Part shown: positions 55,929 through 64,000 of the stretch, in pieces
Position numbering within the stretch: position 1 is the first letter of the stretch
Layout of the letters: each line of letters opens with the position of its first letter
Assembly: GCA_947497185.1 (NCBI GenBank)
Contig: CANMFL010000005.1
Span: 1 to 64,000 of the forward strand
Origin: an uncultured Paracoccaceae bacterium
GTDB taxonomy: Bacteria > Pseudomonadota > Alphaproteobacteria > Rhodobacterales > Rhodobacteraceae
Direction of reading: 5' to 3'
Length of the DNA stretch: 64,000 bases
The notes under the pieces: model-generated
What the model was told of the DNA's origin: nothing
Seen by the model: only the letters and a program-made list of their open reading frames with translations
Database searches by the model: none
Made by a program: the position numbers and the translations under genes

Positions 55929-56972
55929 ATGACCAATATTTCACATCTCGACCTCGCGGCCTTTATCGCGCGGTGCCTCTGTGCGTGCGGTATGCCTGCT
56001 GTTGACGCTGATCGTGTGGGCGGCATGATGGCCCGCGCCGATCTGATGGGCCAAGACGGGCACGGCGTGTTCCGGTTGCCGATGTACATCCAACGGATCA
56101 GGGCAGGCGGCATGAACATGGCGCCGGATTTCAAGGTGATCTCGGACCGTACTGCCACTGCTTTGCTGGATGGGGATAACGGCATGGGTCATTTGGTGAT
56201 GCATCACGCGACCGAACTGGCGATGGAAAAAGCCCGCACTGCTGGCGTGGCTTGGGTCGGTGCGCGTCATTCGAACCATGCGGGCCCCGCGTCGCTTTAT
56301 GCAATGATGCCCGCCCAAGAGGATATGATCGGGATATATATGGCTGTGGCGAGCGCCAATCATATGCCGCCTTGGGGTGGCACGGAGATGTTGCTGGGGA
56401 CCAATCCGATTGCGGTTGCACTGCCGTCCGGCAAATACCCACCCATCGTTTTGGATATGGCGACGACCGTGGCGGCCTATGGCAAGGTGAAAACTGCCAC
56501 ATTGAACGGCGAACAGATGCCCGAAGGCTGGATGGTGGATCGCAACGGCGCACCGCTGACCGATCCGACCAAATCCGCGGATGGATTTTTGCTGCCGATT
56601 GGTGGCCCCAAAGGCTACGGGCTGTCGCTGATTTTCGGGATTTTGGCAGGTGTTTTGAATGGCGCTGCCTTTGGCCGCGACGTGGTCGATTTCAACGCGG
56701 ATGCGGTCTCGACGACAAATACGGGTCATATGATCCTCGCGTTGGATATTCAGGCGTTTGTAGATCCCGATCAGTTTCGCGCCGATATTGATGCGGTTTG
56801 GACCCAGATGAAATCGAGCGAAACGCTTAGCGGGTTTGACGAAGTCCGGTTGCCGGGGGAGCGAATGCACAGCGTCACGCAAACACGATTGAAAGACGGG
56901 ATACCTTTGCCAGAGGCGCTGCGCGAAAAGCTGGCGTTGATGGCCGATGACCTGGGGGTGGCGCCGCTATAA
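55929..56972 (+). CDS. Ldh_2 (malate/L-lactate dehydrogenase) family oxidoreductase
   Basis: 347 residues. GQDGHGVFRLPMYIQRI carries H45 and R49, ARHSNHAGP the catalytic H114 or H117, and GGPKGYGLSLIFGILAG the NAD(P)-binding glycine stretch. Members reduce or oxidise 2-keto or 2-imino acids, for instance ureidoglycolate, 2,3-diketogulonate or lactate. GAGGGAA precedes the start. It is alone on the plus strand with its own terminator, divergent from the cupin gene. Confidence 0.92.
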   Translation: MTNISHLDLAAFIARCLCACGMPAVDADRVGGMMARADLMGQDGHGVFRLPMYIQRIRAGGMNMAPDFKVISDRTATALLDGDNGMGHLVMHHATELAMEKARTAGVAWVGARHSNHAGPASLYAMMPAQEDMIGIYMAVASANHMPPWGGTEMLLGTNPIAVALPSGKYPPIVLDMATTVAAYGKVKTATLNGEQMPEGWMVDRNGAPLTDPTKSADGFLLPIGGPKGYGLSLIFGILAGVLNGAAFGRDVVDFNADAVSTTNTGHMILALDIQAFVDPDQFRADIDAVWTQMKSSETLSGFDEVRLPGERMHSVTQTRLKDGIPLPEALREKLALMADDLGVAPL

Positions 56973-56977
56973 ATAGG

Positions 56978-57004
56978 AACGGCCCCGAATTTATCGGGGC
57001 CGTT
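56978..57004. terminator. Bidirectional terminator after the Ldh_2 gene
   Basis: Ten-base-pair perfect stem AACGGCCCCG / CGGGGCCGTT with a 7-nt loop. It lies between convergent genes and can serve both, though T runs are short. Confidence 0.85.
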
Positions 57005-57024
57005 TGTGTGACACGACCTTACAA

Positions 57025-57996
57025 TTATTGCGAGGTCAGCGCGTCGACCAATTCTTTGTAGGTTACGGACTGCTGTTCGCGCAGAACTTGGTATTCGTCG
57101 CCCGTCATTGGATCAATGCTTTCGCCGAGTGTGCCCATCAGGCGAATGAACGTGTCATCCACGGCCAGTTCCGCAAAGGCAGTACGCAGCTTTTCGACGG
57201 CTTCTGGTGGCGTGCCAGCAGGTGCCAGAACAAAGCGGTGCATGTAGCCGATGTCACCTTCGACGCCGACTTCGGACAGGGTAGGGACGCCTTCGAAAAT
57301 ACGCTCGTCGCCTGCGCTCGCCAGCACACGAATGTCGCCGGATTTCAGCAATTCACCCAGCGCTGATGGGAACGCCATAGTGAAATCTGAATCGCCAGAC
57401 AGCAGCGCCTGCATCGCTGGTCCGCCACCCGGATATGGGATCATGTTGATGTTCAACTCAAGCTCTCGCATGATTTGCGCGGCTGGCACAAAGAATGCAC
57501 CCCAGTTGCCAGAGTGACCGATTTTCAACGCACCCGGACGCGCCTTTGCATCTGCGACCAAGTCTTCAAATGTTTCGTAGGGGCTGTCAGCACGGACCAC
57601 GATGGACGCCGCTGCATAGTTTACACGCGCGATCGGAATGAAGTCTTCCATCGGGTCATATGGTAGGTCGTCCACGTATTGCTGCAACATATCGAGGTAG
57701 TTGTGCGAGAACAGCAATGTGTAACCGTCAGCAGGGGACCGCGCGACTTCGAGGCTGCCTTTTTGGCCGCCAGCGCCGGGTGTCAGGCGCACGATCATGG
57801 CTTGGCCAAGGTAGCTTGGGATTACGGACGTGATGATCCGCGCGTTCAGGTCGTGTGATCCGCCTGCGCTAAGTGGAATGACCATTGTGACTGGTTTTTC
57901 AGGATATTCCGCGAGCGCGGGTGCCGCGGACATCGCAAAGGCGCCCCCAGTGATCGCAAGAACTGCTAGCGATTTTTTAATGATTGTTGAAAACAT
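57025..57996 (-). CDS. Tripartite tricarboxylate transporter substrate-binding protein (Bug/TctC family)
   Basis: 323 residues with a signal peptide (residues 1-29, ending APALA). YPEKPVTMVIPLSAGGSHDLNAR and GAGGQKGSLEVARSPADGYTLL are the carboxylate-binding loops of Bug proteins. It delivers an organic acid to TctA-TctB, encoded just upstream on the same strand. GGGAGAG precedes the ATG. It is the last gene of the transport operon. Confidence 0.95.
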   Translation of the reverse strand: MFSTIIKKSLAVLAITGGAFAMSAAPALAEYPEKPVTMVIPLSAGGSHDLNARIITSVIPSYLGQAMIVRLTPGAGGQKGSLEVARSPADGYTLLFSHNYLDMLQQYVDDLPYDPMEDFIPIARVNYAAASIVVRADSPYETFEDLVADAKARPGALKIGHSGNWGAFFVPAAQIMRELELNINMIPYPGGGPAMQALLSGDSDFTMAFPSALGELLKSGDIRVLASAGDERIFEGVPTLSEVGVEGDIGYMHRFVLAPAGTPPEAVEKLRTAFAELAVDDTFIRLMGTLGESIDPMTGDEYQVLREQQSVTYKELVDALTSQ

Positions 57997-58061
57997 TGTC
58001 TCTCTCCCTTGTTGATTTTGTTTTATGCGGTGCGGCTGAGGTCAGCCGCACCGCGTTTGTG

Positions 58062-59546
58062 TCAAACAGTGCGGGCTGCGCCGTAAAGGCGTTTCCACAG
58101 CATGAAGCCGATGATGGGCGCCGCGATCAGGACGCCAAGTGCGCCGAACCGTTCGGTCACGAAGAAGCCCAGCGCATTGCCGCCTGACATCGCCATGGTC
58201 TGGCCAAAGGCGTATTCCATTGATGGCCCGAGGATGAAGCCCATGACCAAAGGCATGACGTCAAACCGTCCGGCCTTGGCGATGATCCCGAATATGCCGA
58301 ATGCAACTAGCATCAGCAGGTCAGTAGGGTCAGAGCGGTAGACGTAGGTGCCGGCAAAAGCGAACATGATGACCAGTGGGATCAGAATGGACGTCTTGAT
58401 TGTGACCAGTTTGGAAAAGAACGGCACGGACAGATAGCCGATGACCAAGAACAGCAGGTTCGCGATGACCATTGCGACCAAGATCGCAAAGACTGTAGCG
58501 CCTTGTTCTTCGAACAATTGCGGACCCGGACGCAGGCCTTGTGCCACAAATGCACCCAGCAGGATCGCGGTGACGTTGTCGCCCGGAATGCCAAGCGTGA
58601 GCAGGGGCACCATTGTTGGCCCGTTGACCGCGTTGTTTGCGGATTCAGCGGCAGCGACACCTTCGATTTCGCCTTCGCCGAATGTCTCGGGATGATCCGA
58701 TGCGTTCTTAGCAGCAGAATAGCCCATCATTGCCGCCACGATCTGGCCCAAGCCCGGAACGATGCCGACCATTGTCCCGATCACAGTTGAACGACAGATC
58801 GTTTTAAAGCAGCGCCGGAACTCTGCGAACTTCAACCGTTCACCTACAAGTGCAGACAGTTTGCGCGCCCCATCGTTGCGGATCACAACTGATGCCACCT
58901 CAGGTAGGGCGAACAGGCCGATGAGCATTGGCAGAAGTGGGATGCCTGATTTCAGCTCGAATAGACCAAACGTGAACCGCTCTGAGCCGCCCAGCGGGTC
59001 AGTCCCGACAAAGGACAACCATAGGCCAAGCGCCATCATAATCAGGCTTTTCAGCGGATTAGCACCGGACGTTGCTGCGATGATGATCAAGCTCATCAAC
59101 AAGACCGCAAACAGCTCTGGCGGACCGAATTGCATGACTAGATAGGCAATTGGAAAGATCATCATGATCGTGAAAATATCGCTGAACGTGTCCCCGAAAA
59201 CCGAGGAAAACAGCGCCATATCGAGAGCTTTTCGCGATTTGCCTTGTTGGGTCAGTTTGTAGCCGTCCCGTGATGTGGCCACGGCGGCACCCGTGCCCGG
59301 CATCGAGAGCAGGATCGCAGGAACGCTGCCACCGAAAATGCCGCCTTTGTAGATGCCGAGCAGGAACGGGATACCGACCAGCGGTTCGAGAAAGAACGAG
59401 ATGGGCAGCAGGATCGCCATGGCCATCAACGTTGTGAAGCCCGGCAATGACCCGACAAGCATACCAGCGAATAGTCCGATGCTCATCATCGCCATGGTAT
59501 CCAGCCGCATGGCCATGCCGAAACCTTCTATGAACTGTTCAATCAT
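58062..59546 (-). CDS. Tripartite tricarboxylate transporter, large permease TctA
   Basis: 494 residues, about eleven membrane helices. LVGSLPGFTTLMAMAILLPI near the start and GIVPGLGQIVAAMMGYSAAK in the middle are the two TctA signature repeats, with STVIGTMVGIVPGLG preceding the second. It is a sodium- or proton-driven permease. It follows tctB by 33 nt and precedes tctC by 65 nt. Confidence 0.95.
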   Translation of the reverse strand: MIEQFIEGFGMAMRLDTMAMMSIGLFAGMLVGSLPGFTTLMAMAILLPISFFLEPLVGIPFLLGIYKGGIFGGSVPAILLSMPGTGAAVATSRDGYKLTQQGKSRKALDMALFSSVFGDTFSDIFTIMMIFPIAYLVMQFGPPELFAVLLMSLIIIAATSGANPLKSLIMMALGLWLSFVGTDPLGGSERFTFGLFELKSGIPLLPMLIGLFALPEVASVVIRNDGARKLSALVGERLKFAEFRRCFKTICRSTVIGTMVGIVPGLGQIVAAMMGYSAAKNASDHPETFGEGEIEGVAAAESANNAVNGPTMVPLLTLGIPGDNVTAILLGAFVAQGLRPGPQLFEEQGATVFAILVAMVIANLLFLVIGYLSVPFFSKLVTIKTSILIPLVIMFAFAGTYVYRSDPTDLLMLVAFGIFGIIAKAGRFDVMPLVMGFILGPSMEYAFGQTMAMSGGNALGFFVTERFGALGVLIAAPIIGFMLWKRLYGAARTV

Positions 59547-59579
59547 GGGTGCCTCTTAGCGTTTTGTGTTTCATGGGTT

Positions 59580-60098
59580 TCAAAGGTTGAACAAGCGAGC
59601 GTAAGCAAATTCGATCGCGTTCAGCTCCGGCAGTGACACGGCAAGCAGGCGTGTGGCCGCGAGATAGAGCGAGGTGGGCCCGATCAAGGCGACCGCGCCG
59701 ATTTGCAGGACAGAGCGCGAACCCAGTTGAAGTGAGATGATTGTGATGACGAGGGCCGTTGAGATCAGGAAGCCAAACGGCACCATTGTCAGTCCGTACA
59801 GGATCAAGACGCCAAAAAAGAAGAATGCACGCCCCCACTGTGAATTGGATAGTTTTGCGACGTTTTCATCGACCTGCGTGGCTGTGAACATCAGCAATGT
59901 GATGGCGCAGAACAGTACAAGAATGACAAGAACAATGCTTGGAAAGAGCGCAGGAGAAATCGCTGATAGCGATTGACCGAACAGTGCTTTGGGGCGGGCG
60001 ATGAGGGCATTCAAAAAGATGAGCGACAACACAGCTGCCACCATGAGCGTGCCTATTGTGATCGTCTCGGCTGAAAGGGTGAAGCGTTTCGAATTCAT
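59580..60098 (-). CDS. Tripartite tricarboxylate transporter, small permease TctB
   Basis: 172 residues with four membrane helices at about 12-32, 44-63, 83-108 and 118-150. Sequence is poorly conserved in this family, and the call rests on size, topology and position next to TctA. GGAGG precedes the ATG. Confidence 0.88.
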   Translation of the reverse strand: MNSKRFTLSAETITIGTLMVAAVLSLIFLNALIARPKALFGQSLSAISPALFPSIVLVILVLFCAITLLMFTATQVDENVAKLSNSQWGRAFFFFGVLILYGLTMVPFGFLISTALVITIISLQLGSRSVLQIGAVALIGPTSLYLAATRLLAVSLPELNAIEFAYARLFNL

Positions 60099-60190
60099 GG
60101 ATAACCTCCGTTATGTCGTCGCGGGCGTTGTCGCCCGGTTTTTTGCATGACCAAGTGGGGTGTACGGCAAAGAGAAACGGGCGATTGCGG

Positions 60191-61132
60191 TCATGATGCG
60201 GCCCCCGTTTCGACATTGAATAATTTGAGTAGGGCAGGGCTGATGTCACTTGCGATGCGCGACACTGTTGGCTGTACTGCGGCCTTGAAAGCCAATCGCT
60301 GTGCCTGTGTCAGTTCAACCATTTTGACGCCGTCGTTTAGCATTGCGGTTTTGGATTTGGTTTCGTCGGCTTGCGCGCGTGCCCGCTGTGCGGTTGTCGC
60401 CTCGTCCACGGCTTGGGTGATCCATGCACGGATGTGGTCCGGCCAAGACGCGAATTTCTCGCGATTGAACAGAACCAGCGAGATGCCCATCAGGTGGCCT
60501 GACAAGGTGACGACACGCTGCGATTTGGACAGGCCCATGTTGTAGGTGTTTGTCAGTGGGTTTTCCTGCGCATCCACGTCGCCATTGTTGACGGCGGCGG
60601 TGACTTCTTTGACGTCGATGACGCGGGGGTGGAAACCCAAGGATTGGAAAATCTGGTTGTGATTGTCGTTTGGCAAGATGCGCAGGCTGAGCCCGTCACA
60701 ATCGGCGGGCGTATAGAGCGGACGGTCAGCTGTTGTCATATGGCGCAACCCGTTGTCCCAATATCCGAGCGTGGTGAAACCGGTGTGTGCCGTGACCTCA
60801 TCAGCGAGGATCTTGCCTGCTTCACCGTCGAGAAGGGCGAATGCCTTGGATTTGTCAGGCACCGCAAAGTGAAGATCGAACAACGTTAGCGCCGACACAC
60901 GTGGTGCCAGATAGCTGGATGAAAAGTAGCAGCCGTCAAATGTGCCATCTTCGGTCAGTCCCAAAAGATCGGCGGCATTGCGTCCGGTGTCAGTGATGTC
61001 GGGGTGAAAACTGATCTCGACCGCATCACCAGCAAGGCGACGCATCGCTGTGCAGAAGGCGTCGACCCCATAAGTATGAACCGAATTTGGTCCTTGGTAG
61101 CCACCGAGGTTTATCTTGATTGGGTTTGCCAT
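60191..61132 (-). CDS. TRAP-type solute-binding protein (DctP-like) without signal peptide
   Basis: 313 residues. GLSLRILPNDNHNQIFQSLG and VTAAVNNGDVDAQENPLTNTYNMGL match the DctP family, including the Arg (in LRIL) that grips the carboxylate and the Q-E-N-P segment. The protein starts MANPIKINLGGYQ, directly at the first strand of the mature fold, so the export signal every periplasmic DctP needs is missing. No start codon with a hydrophobic leader exists between here and the AEC gene. No TRAP permease (DctQM) is in the window. A cytoplasmic ligand-binding role, or a lost leader, is possible. Confidence 0.85.
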   Translation of the reverse strand: MANPIKINLGGYQGPNSVHTYGVDAFCTAMRRLAGDAVEISFHPDITDTGRNAADLLGLTEDGTFDGCYFSSSYLAPRVSALTLFDLHFAVPDKSKAFALLDGEAGKILADEVTAHTGFTTLGYWDNGLRHMTTADRPLYTPADCDGLSLRILPNDNHNQIFQSLGFHPRVIDVKEVTAAVNNGDVDAQENPLTNTYNMGLSKSQRVVTLSGHLMGISLVLFNREKFASWPDHIRAWITQAVDEATTAQRARAQADETKSKTAMLNDGVKMVELTQAQRLAFKAAVQPTVSRIASDISPALLKLFNVETGAAS

Positions 61133-61199
61133 CAGATCACATTTGCTCCGTTTTGCACCGCGAGCGACGAGACTGAATTTTGGTAAGATTGGCCATGCA

Positions 61200-62129
61200 T
61201 CATGTGCCGCTCCTGACCAAAAGGGCAGAAAACGGAAACTGCGATTTCGAGAGCGCGAGTGCGAGCCACACAAGTGCGGGCAGACAGATAAAAGTCAGCA
61301 CAGTCGATGCGACCACGGTGCCTGCAATCTGTTCGGGATTGTATTGAAAGCGTTCTGCAAAGACGTAGTTGATAATTGCGATGGGCATTGTGGCGAGCAG
61401 AAAGACGACGCCTGCTGACACGCCGCGAAGATCCAAGATCGTGACAACGGTTAATGCTGTAACAGCGCCGACCAGCAGGCGCGACACCGCGATCACAAGC
61501 GCTGGGCCCAGATCAGACGTCTTGAGCGTGGCGAGTGATGTGCCGAGCAGCAAAAGCATCGCGGGGATCATCATGCCGCCTAACATTTCTGTCGTGGTGA
61601 CGATGACCTGCGGCACGGGAATTGCGAACGCGGTGACGAGTAACACCGCGATTATAGAATATATCAATGGTTGGCGCAGCAGCGTTTGCACGCGGATTGA
61701 GCCAGCATAGATCGACAGGCCCAAGGAATGTTGTGCAAGTGCGATTATAAAGAAGTAAGCAACGCCGAGCAGCGCACCTTCGTCACCGAATGTCAGAATG
61801 ACCAGTGGCAGTCCCATATTGCCCGAATTGGGGAACATCAGGGGCGGTAGAAAGCTACGTATCGATTTGCCAAGGACCTTGAGCGTGAGAAACCCGAGTG
61901 CTGCCGAGATTAACAAGCATAGGAATGCTGCGGTTGCCATTGAACCGATCACGTCTAATGAGACGTGTAGCGAGGTTAATGCGCTAAAGATCAGCGCAGG
62001 CGTGGCGACAAGGATCACCAATGCGCTTAACGTTTGGGTTTCTAGGCGCACGGATGAGCGGCCAAAAAGATATCCGATGGCGGTGATGACGCTGATCGGG
62101 CCGAGGATATTGATCATCTGTAACAACAA
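61200..62129 (-). CDS. AEC-family (auxin efflux carrier-like) permease
   Basis: 309 residues, ten membrane helices. FPNSGNMGLPLVILTFGDEG is the AEC signature with the conserved N and G residues, and LLLLGTSLATLK and PIAIINYVFAERF are later family marks. AEC carriers move malate, malonate or other carboxylates. TTG 62129 is the better start: GGAGG is seven nt away, while ATG 62117 is 19 nt away. It probably begins the transport operon that continues through the DctP-like gene to tctC. Confidence 0.9.
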   Translation of the reverse strand: MLLQMINILGPISVITAIGYLFGRSSVRLETQTLSALVILVATPALIFSALTSLHVSLDVIGSMATAAFLCLLISAALGFLTLKVLGKSIRSFLPPLMFPNSGNMGLPLVILTFGDEGALLGVAYFFIIALAQHSLGLSIYAGSIRVQTLLRQPLIYSIIAVLLVTAFAIPVPQVIVTTTEMLGGMMIPAMLLLLGTSLATLKTSDLGPALVIAVSRLLVGAVTALTVVTILDLRGVSAGVVFLLATMPIAIINYVFAERFQYNPEQIAGTVVASTVLTFICLPALVWLALALSKSQFPFSALLVRSGT

Positions 62130-62638
62130 AAGAGTTCCTCCCTCAGCTGTGTGTTGCGAAATGCGATATGAAAGGGGGGCGGCGACCTAGCGCGCATCCT
62201 CACGTTGAAAAATACCTGAATTTAAGGTGATAAATGGTGCCATTTTTCGTCCTCCCGGTGTGTCCGCAGGATCAGAAATGGTTTCCCCCTGATCTGCCGT
62301 AAGCGTTAAAGACATCGTCTCTGATGTTGCTCGACGCCCATCTGGCGAACCCTCCTCGATTCGCCGTCTGTGTTTTATGACCATGGCAAAGAAATGCCAT
62401 CAGCGGTAATGGCGATTGTTGCTATCCTCTATCAGGTTTTTAGCTAGCTACGCCCGTCGGGCGGCTATCTGCTTTATTGAAGGATGTCATCAGGATACAT
62501 CACTTGTTTAGATGGGGTGAACGTGGCTAGGCTTTGCAAATGAGGGGCCGAATAAGGCCGATTTTGATCGGTACTTAGGGCCACCCAAAACCATACCACC
62601 ACAACGCGCAGCCCAGCGTTGACTACGGAGTAGCCAAA
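62130..62638. other. Divergent gap between the AEC operon and the second Gfo/Idh gene
   Basis: 509 nt. It holds an 18-codon open frame ahead of the AEC gene, a dyad AAATGG-TG-CCATTT at 62232-62245, and a G+C-rich inverted stretch GGCCGAATAAGGCCGATTTTGATCGG in part near 62548-62568. No consensus promoter was found by eye for either direction. Confidence 0.6.
62187..62243 (-). CDS. Possible 18-residue leader peptide upstream of the AEC gene
   Basis: ATG 62243 is preceded by GGGAGGACGAAAA, a strong ribosome-binding site, and opens MAPFITLNSGIFQREDAR ending 57 nt before the AEC start. Its start lies inside the AAATGG/CCATTT dyad. It has no run of a single amino acid, so it is not a classic attenuator. 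A translated leader or a chance frame are both possible; the frame is also open upstream for 47 further codons. Confidence 0.3.
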   Translation of the reverse strand: MAPFITLNSGIFQREDAR

Positions 62639-63658
62639 ATGACTAATGAAAATCAACCATTTACTGTCGCGATCGTGGGGTTTGGCTGGTGGGGGCAACA
62701 TATTGCGAAACGCCTTGCCGGACATGCGACGCTAAAAGTTGCGGGCGTCGTTGAGCCTGTCACGGCCAACCATCAAGGTATCGCGGATTTGGGTCTGACC
62801 GCATGGACTGATCTGGCCGAGCCATTGGCTGTGGCCGAGGTTGATGCCGTCATTTTGACGACGCCAAACCCGCTGCACGAAGCGCAGATCACACAAGCCG
62901 CTGCCGCCGGAAAACACGTGTTTTGCGAGAAACCGCTGGGACTGACCGCTAATAGCGCGCGACGCTCTGTTAAGGCTTGTGAAGATGCGGGCGTCCAGCT
63001 TGGTATCGGTCACGAGCGTCGCTTTGAACCTGCGATGCTGGCGCTAAAAGAGGCGCTGGATGCGGGCGATCTCGGAACGGTCATGCACGCCGAAGCTGCC
63101 TTTAGTCATGACAAGCTGATCGGTGTGCCTGCCAATGATTGGCGCACTCGAAAAGAAGTCAGCCCCGCTGCGGGTATGACGGCGATGGGCATTCACCTGT
63201 CCGATCTGTTGATTTCGTTCTTTGGTCCGATCCGTGCGCTGCATGCGTTTACGGCGGATCGGTCGCTTGGTTGGGAAACTGGCGATGTGGTCACGGTCCA
63301 GATGTCATTCGAGGCGGGCATGACCGCGACTTTCAGCGCCGTCCTGCATACACCGCATTTCATTCGGATGCATGTGTTTGGCACGGACAAGTGGGTCGAG
63401 GTGCTGAACGACAGCCACCCCGACACGCCGGACGGCATTGTGCGGGTTTTGACTGGCGAAAGCGGCCAGCCCGTCGCGAAAAAGAACTACAACTGGGAAG
63501 ATGCAGTGACATCAAACCTCGAAGCGTTCGCCGCCGCCGCTCAAGGCCATGCGCCTTATCCGTTCACGACCGAAGAAATGGTGCACAACATTCAGGTATT
63601 AGAGGCCATCGCACTGTCGGCCGAGATTGGCCAAGAAGTGAAATTGGCAGACATCTAG
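62639..63658 (+). CDS. Gfo/Idh/MocA-family oxidoreductase (339 aa)
   Basis: Rossmann motif VAIVGFGWWGQ at 10-20 and EKP at 97-99, with GIHLSDLLISFFG giving the His-Asp of the active site. It is a paralogue of the protein at 54 kb but clearly divergent. NAD(P)-dependent oxidation of a sugar or cyclitol is the family activity. GGAG precedes ATG 62639. It starts a plus-strand operon that runs out of the window; the next gene begins 25 nt later. Confidence 0.9.
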   Translation: MTNENQPFTVAIVGFGWWGQHIAKRLAGHATLKVAGVVEPVTANHQGIADLGLTAWTDLAEPLAVAEVDAVILTTPNPLHEAQITQAAAAGKHVFCEKPLGLTANSARRSVKACEDAGVQLGIGHERRFEPAMLALKEALDAGDLGTVMHAEAAFSHDKLIGVPANDWRTRKEVSPAAGMTAMGIHLSDLLISFFGPIRALHAFTADRSLGWETGDVVTVQMSFEAGMTATFSAVLHTPHFIRMHVFGTDKWVEVLNDSHPDTPDGIVRVLTGESGQPVAKKNYNWEDAVTSNLEAFAAAAQGHAPYPFTTEEMVHNIQVLEAIALSAEIGQEVKLADI

Positions 63659-63683
63659 AAGAGAAATTGGGGAGGATTTGTGT

Positions 63684-64000
63684 ATGGGTGAAGTTCTAAA
63701 GGCGGAATGGTTCGATCTTGATGACAGCAACCGTGACGAGACGTGGGCGTGGATGCACGAGACGTATTTTCCCGCGTTGCAAGCGGCGCAGGGTGTCAGC
63801 TGGGTCGGTCATTATGACATCGTTGAACTGCCGGATCGTCCGTACATTGAGGGCGCGCCCAACAAGAAAGTCACCCAAGATCCACTAGTCCCCACAGGTT
63901 GGCAGAATGTGATTTTGACGGCTTCAGCATCGCCAGAGGTTTTCTTTGGACCGAACAACGCGGTTGACGCATTGGAGGCCGCGCATGCTGACAAATTGGC
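63684..64000 (+). CDS. Unknown protein, N-terminal 105 residues, cut by window end
   Basis: GGAGG lies nine nt before ATG 63684. The protein begins MGEVLKAEWFDLDDSNRDET and contains WAWMHETYFPALQAAQGVSW followed by VGHYDI, with no signal peptide or membrane segment. The pattern of a Leu/Tyr strand followed by an acidic-aromatic helix could belong to a small alpha/beta barrel, but I do not recognise the family. Cotranscription with the Gfo/Idh gene is likely. Confidence 0.7.
   Translation, partial: MGEVLKAEWFDLDDSNRDETWAWMHETYFPALQAAQGVSWVGHYDIVELPDRPYIEGAPNKKVTQDPLVPTGWQNVILTASASPEVFFGPNNAVDALEAAHADKL

Noticed and set aside
55941..56882. 313-codon open frame antisense to the Ldh_2 gene
   Set aside because: The Ldh_2 frame carries all family motifs; the opposite frame is His/Arg-rich without recognisable domain.
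62232..62245. AAATGG-TG-CCATTT as a fourth GntR operator
   Set aside because: The half-sites and spacing differ from the TTGGT-N2-ACCAA sites; only a few bases agree.

Overview
The window reads as a chromosomal segment of an alphaproteobacterium of the Rhodobacterales (Roseobacter/Rhodobacter group). This rests on the ribosomal protein sequences, an aapJQMP amino-acid transporter, an ATP12-type F1 assembly chaperone, and the gene order rpmH-rnpA-yidD, ttcA, yidC, engB, argB. No rRNA, tRNA, CRISPR array, transposase or phage gene was recognised. All calls come from reading the sequence and recalling families; no search was run.

1-21.9 kb is the ribosomal superoperon, from the tail of tuf through S10, spc (with secY and adk) and alpha (rpsM, rpsK, rpoA, rplQ). 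It is cut into separate transcription units. Four junctions (tuf|rpsJ, rplW|rplB, rplP|rpmC, rpmD|rplO) hold non-ribosomal genes: a sugar-transfer-type ATP-grasp protein; a small membrane protein plus a secreted protein made of 15-residue repeats; a six-gene block (CsbD-like, DUF1304, a 59-residue protein, two membrane/envelope proteins and a 2OG-Fe(II) oxygenase); and a DUF3800 protein. Each block follows an intrinsic terminator and is followed by a -35/-10 pair with exactly 17 bp spacing in front of the next ribosomal gene.

21.9-31 kb holds a tightly coupled housekeeping operon (rarA, crcB, a RluA-family pseudouridine synthase, a HAD phosphatase, ATP12) and the aapJQMP general L-amino-acid ABC transporter with a hairpin after aapJ. 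31-38.4 kb is mostly on the minus strand: a SixA-like phosphatase, a secreted protein, argB, engB, yidC, ttcA, yidD, rnpA and rpmH, with one opposite-strand DUF900 hydrolase inside. 38.7-43.8 kb carries a VTT membrane protein, a disulfide-oxidoreductase-like flavoprotein and an orphan histidine kinase in one apparent operon, then a DUF6880-like protein.

43.9-49.7 kb looks like a small catabolic locus: alpha/beta hydrolase, LysR regulator, BKACE-type beta-keto-acid cleavage enzyme, a flavin reductase fused to a MarR-like domain, a luciferase-like monooxygenase and a YfcG-like glutathione transferase. 50-64 kb is a second catabolic and transport locus of unknown substrate: zinc dehydrogenase, DapA-family aldolase, two cupins, beta-hydroxyacid dehydrogenase, two Gfo/Idh/MocA oxidoreductases, an Ldh_2 dehydrogenase, a GntR regulator, and a transport operon encoding an AEC permease, a DctP-like protein lacking a signal peptide, and TctB-TctA-TctC. 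Three near-identical inverted repeats around TGGTCAACCAATT lie upstream of the zinc-dehydrogenase operon and of the GntR gene, and suggest a shared regulon.
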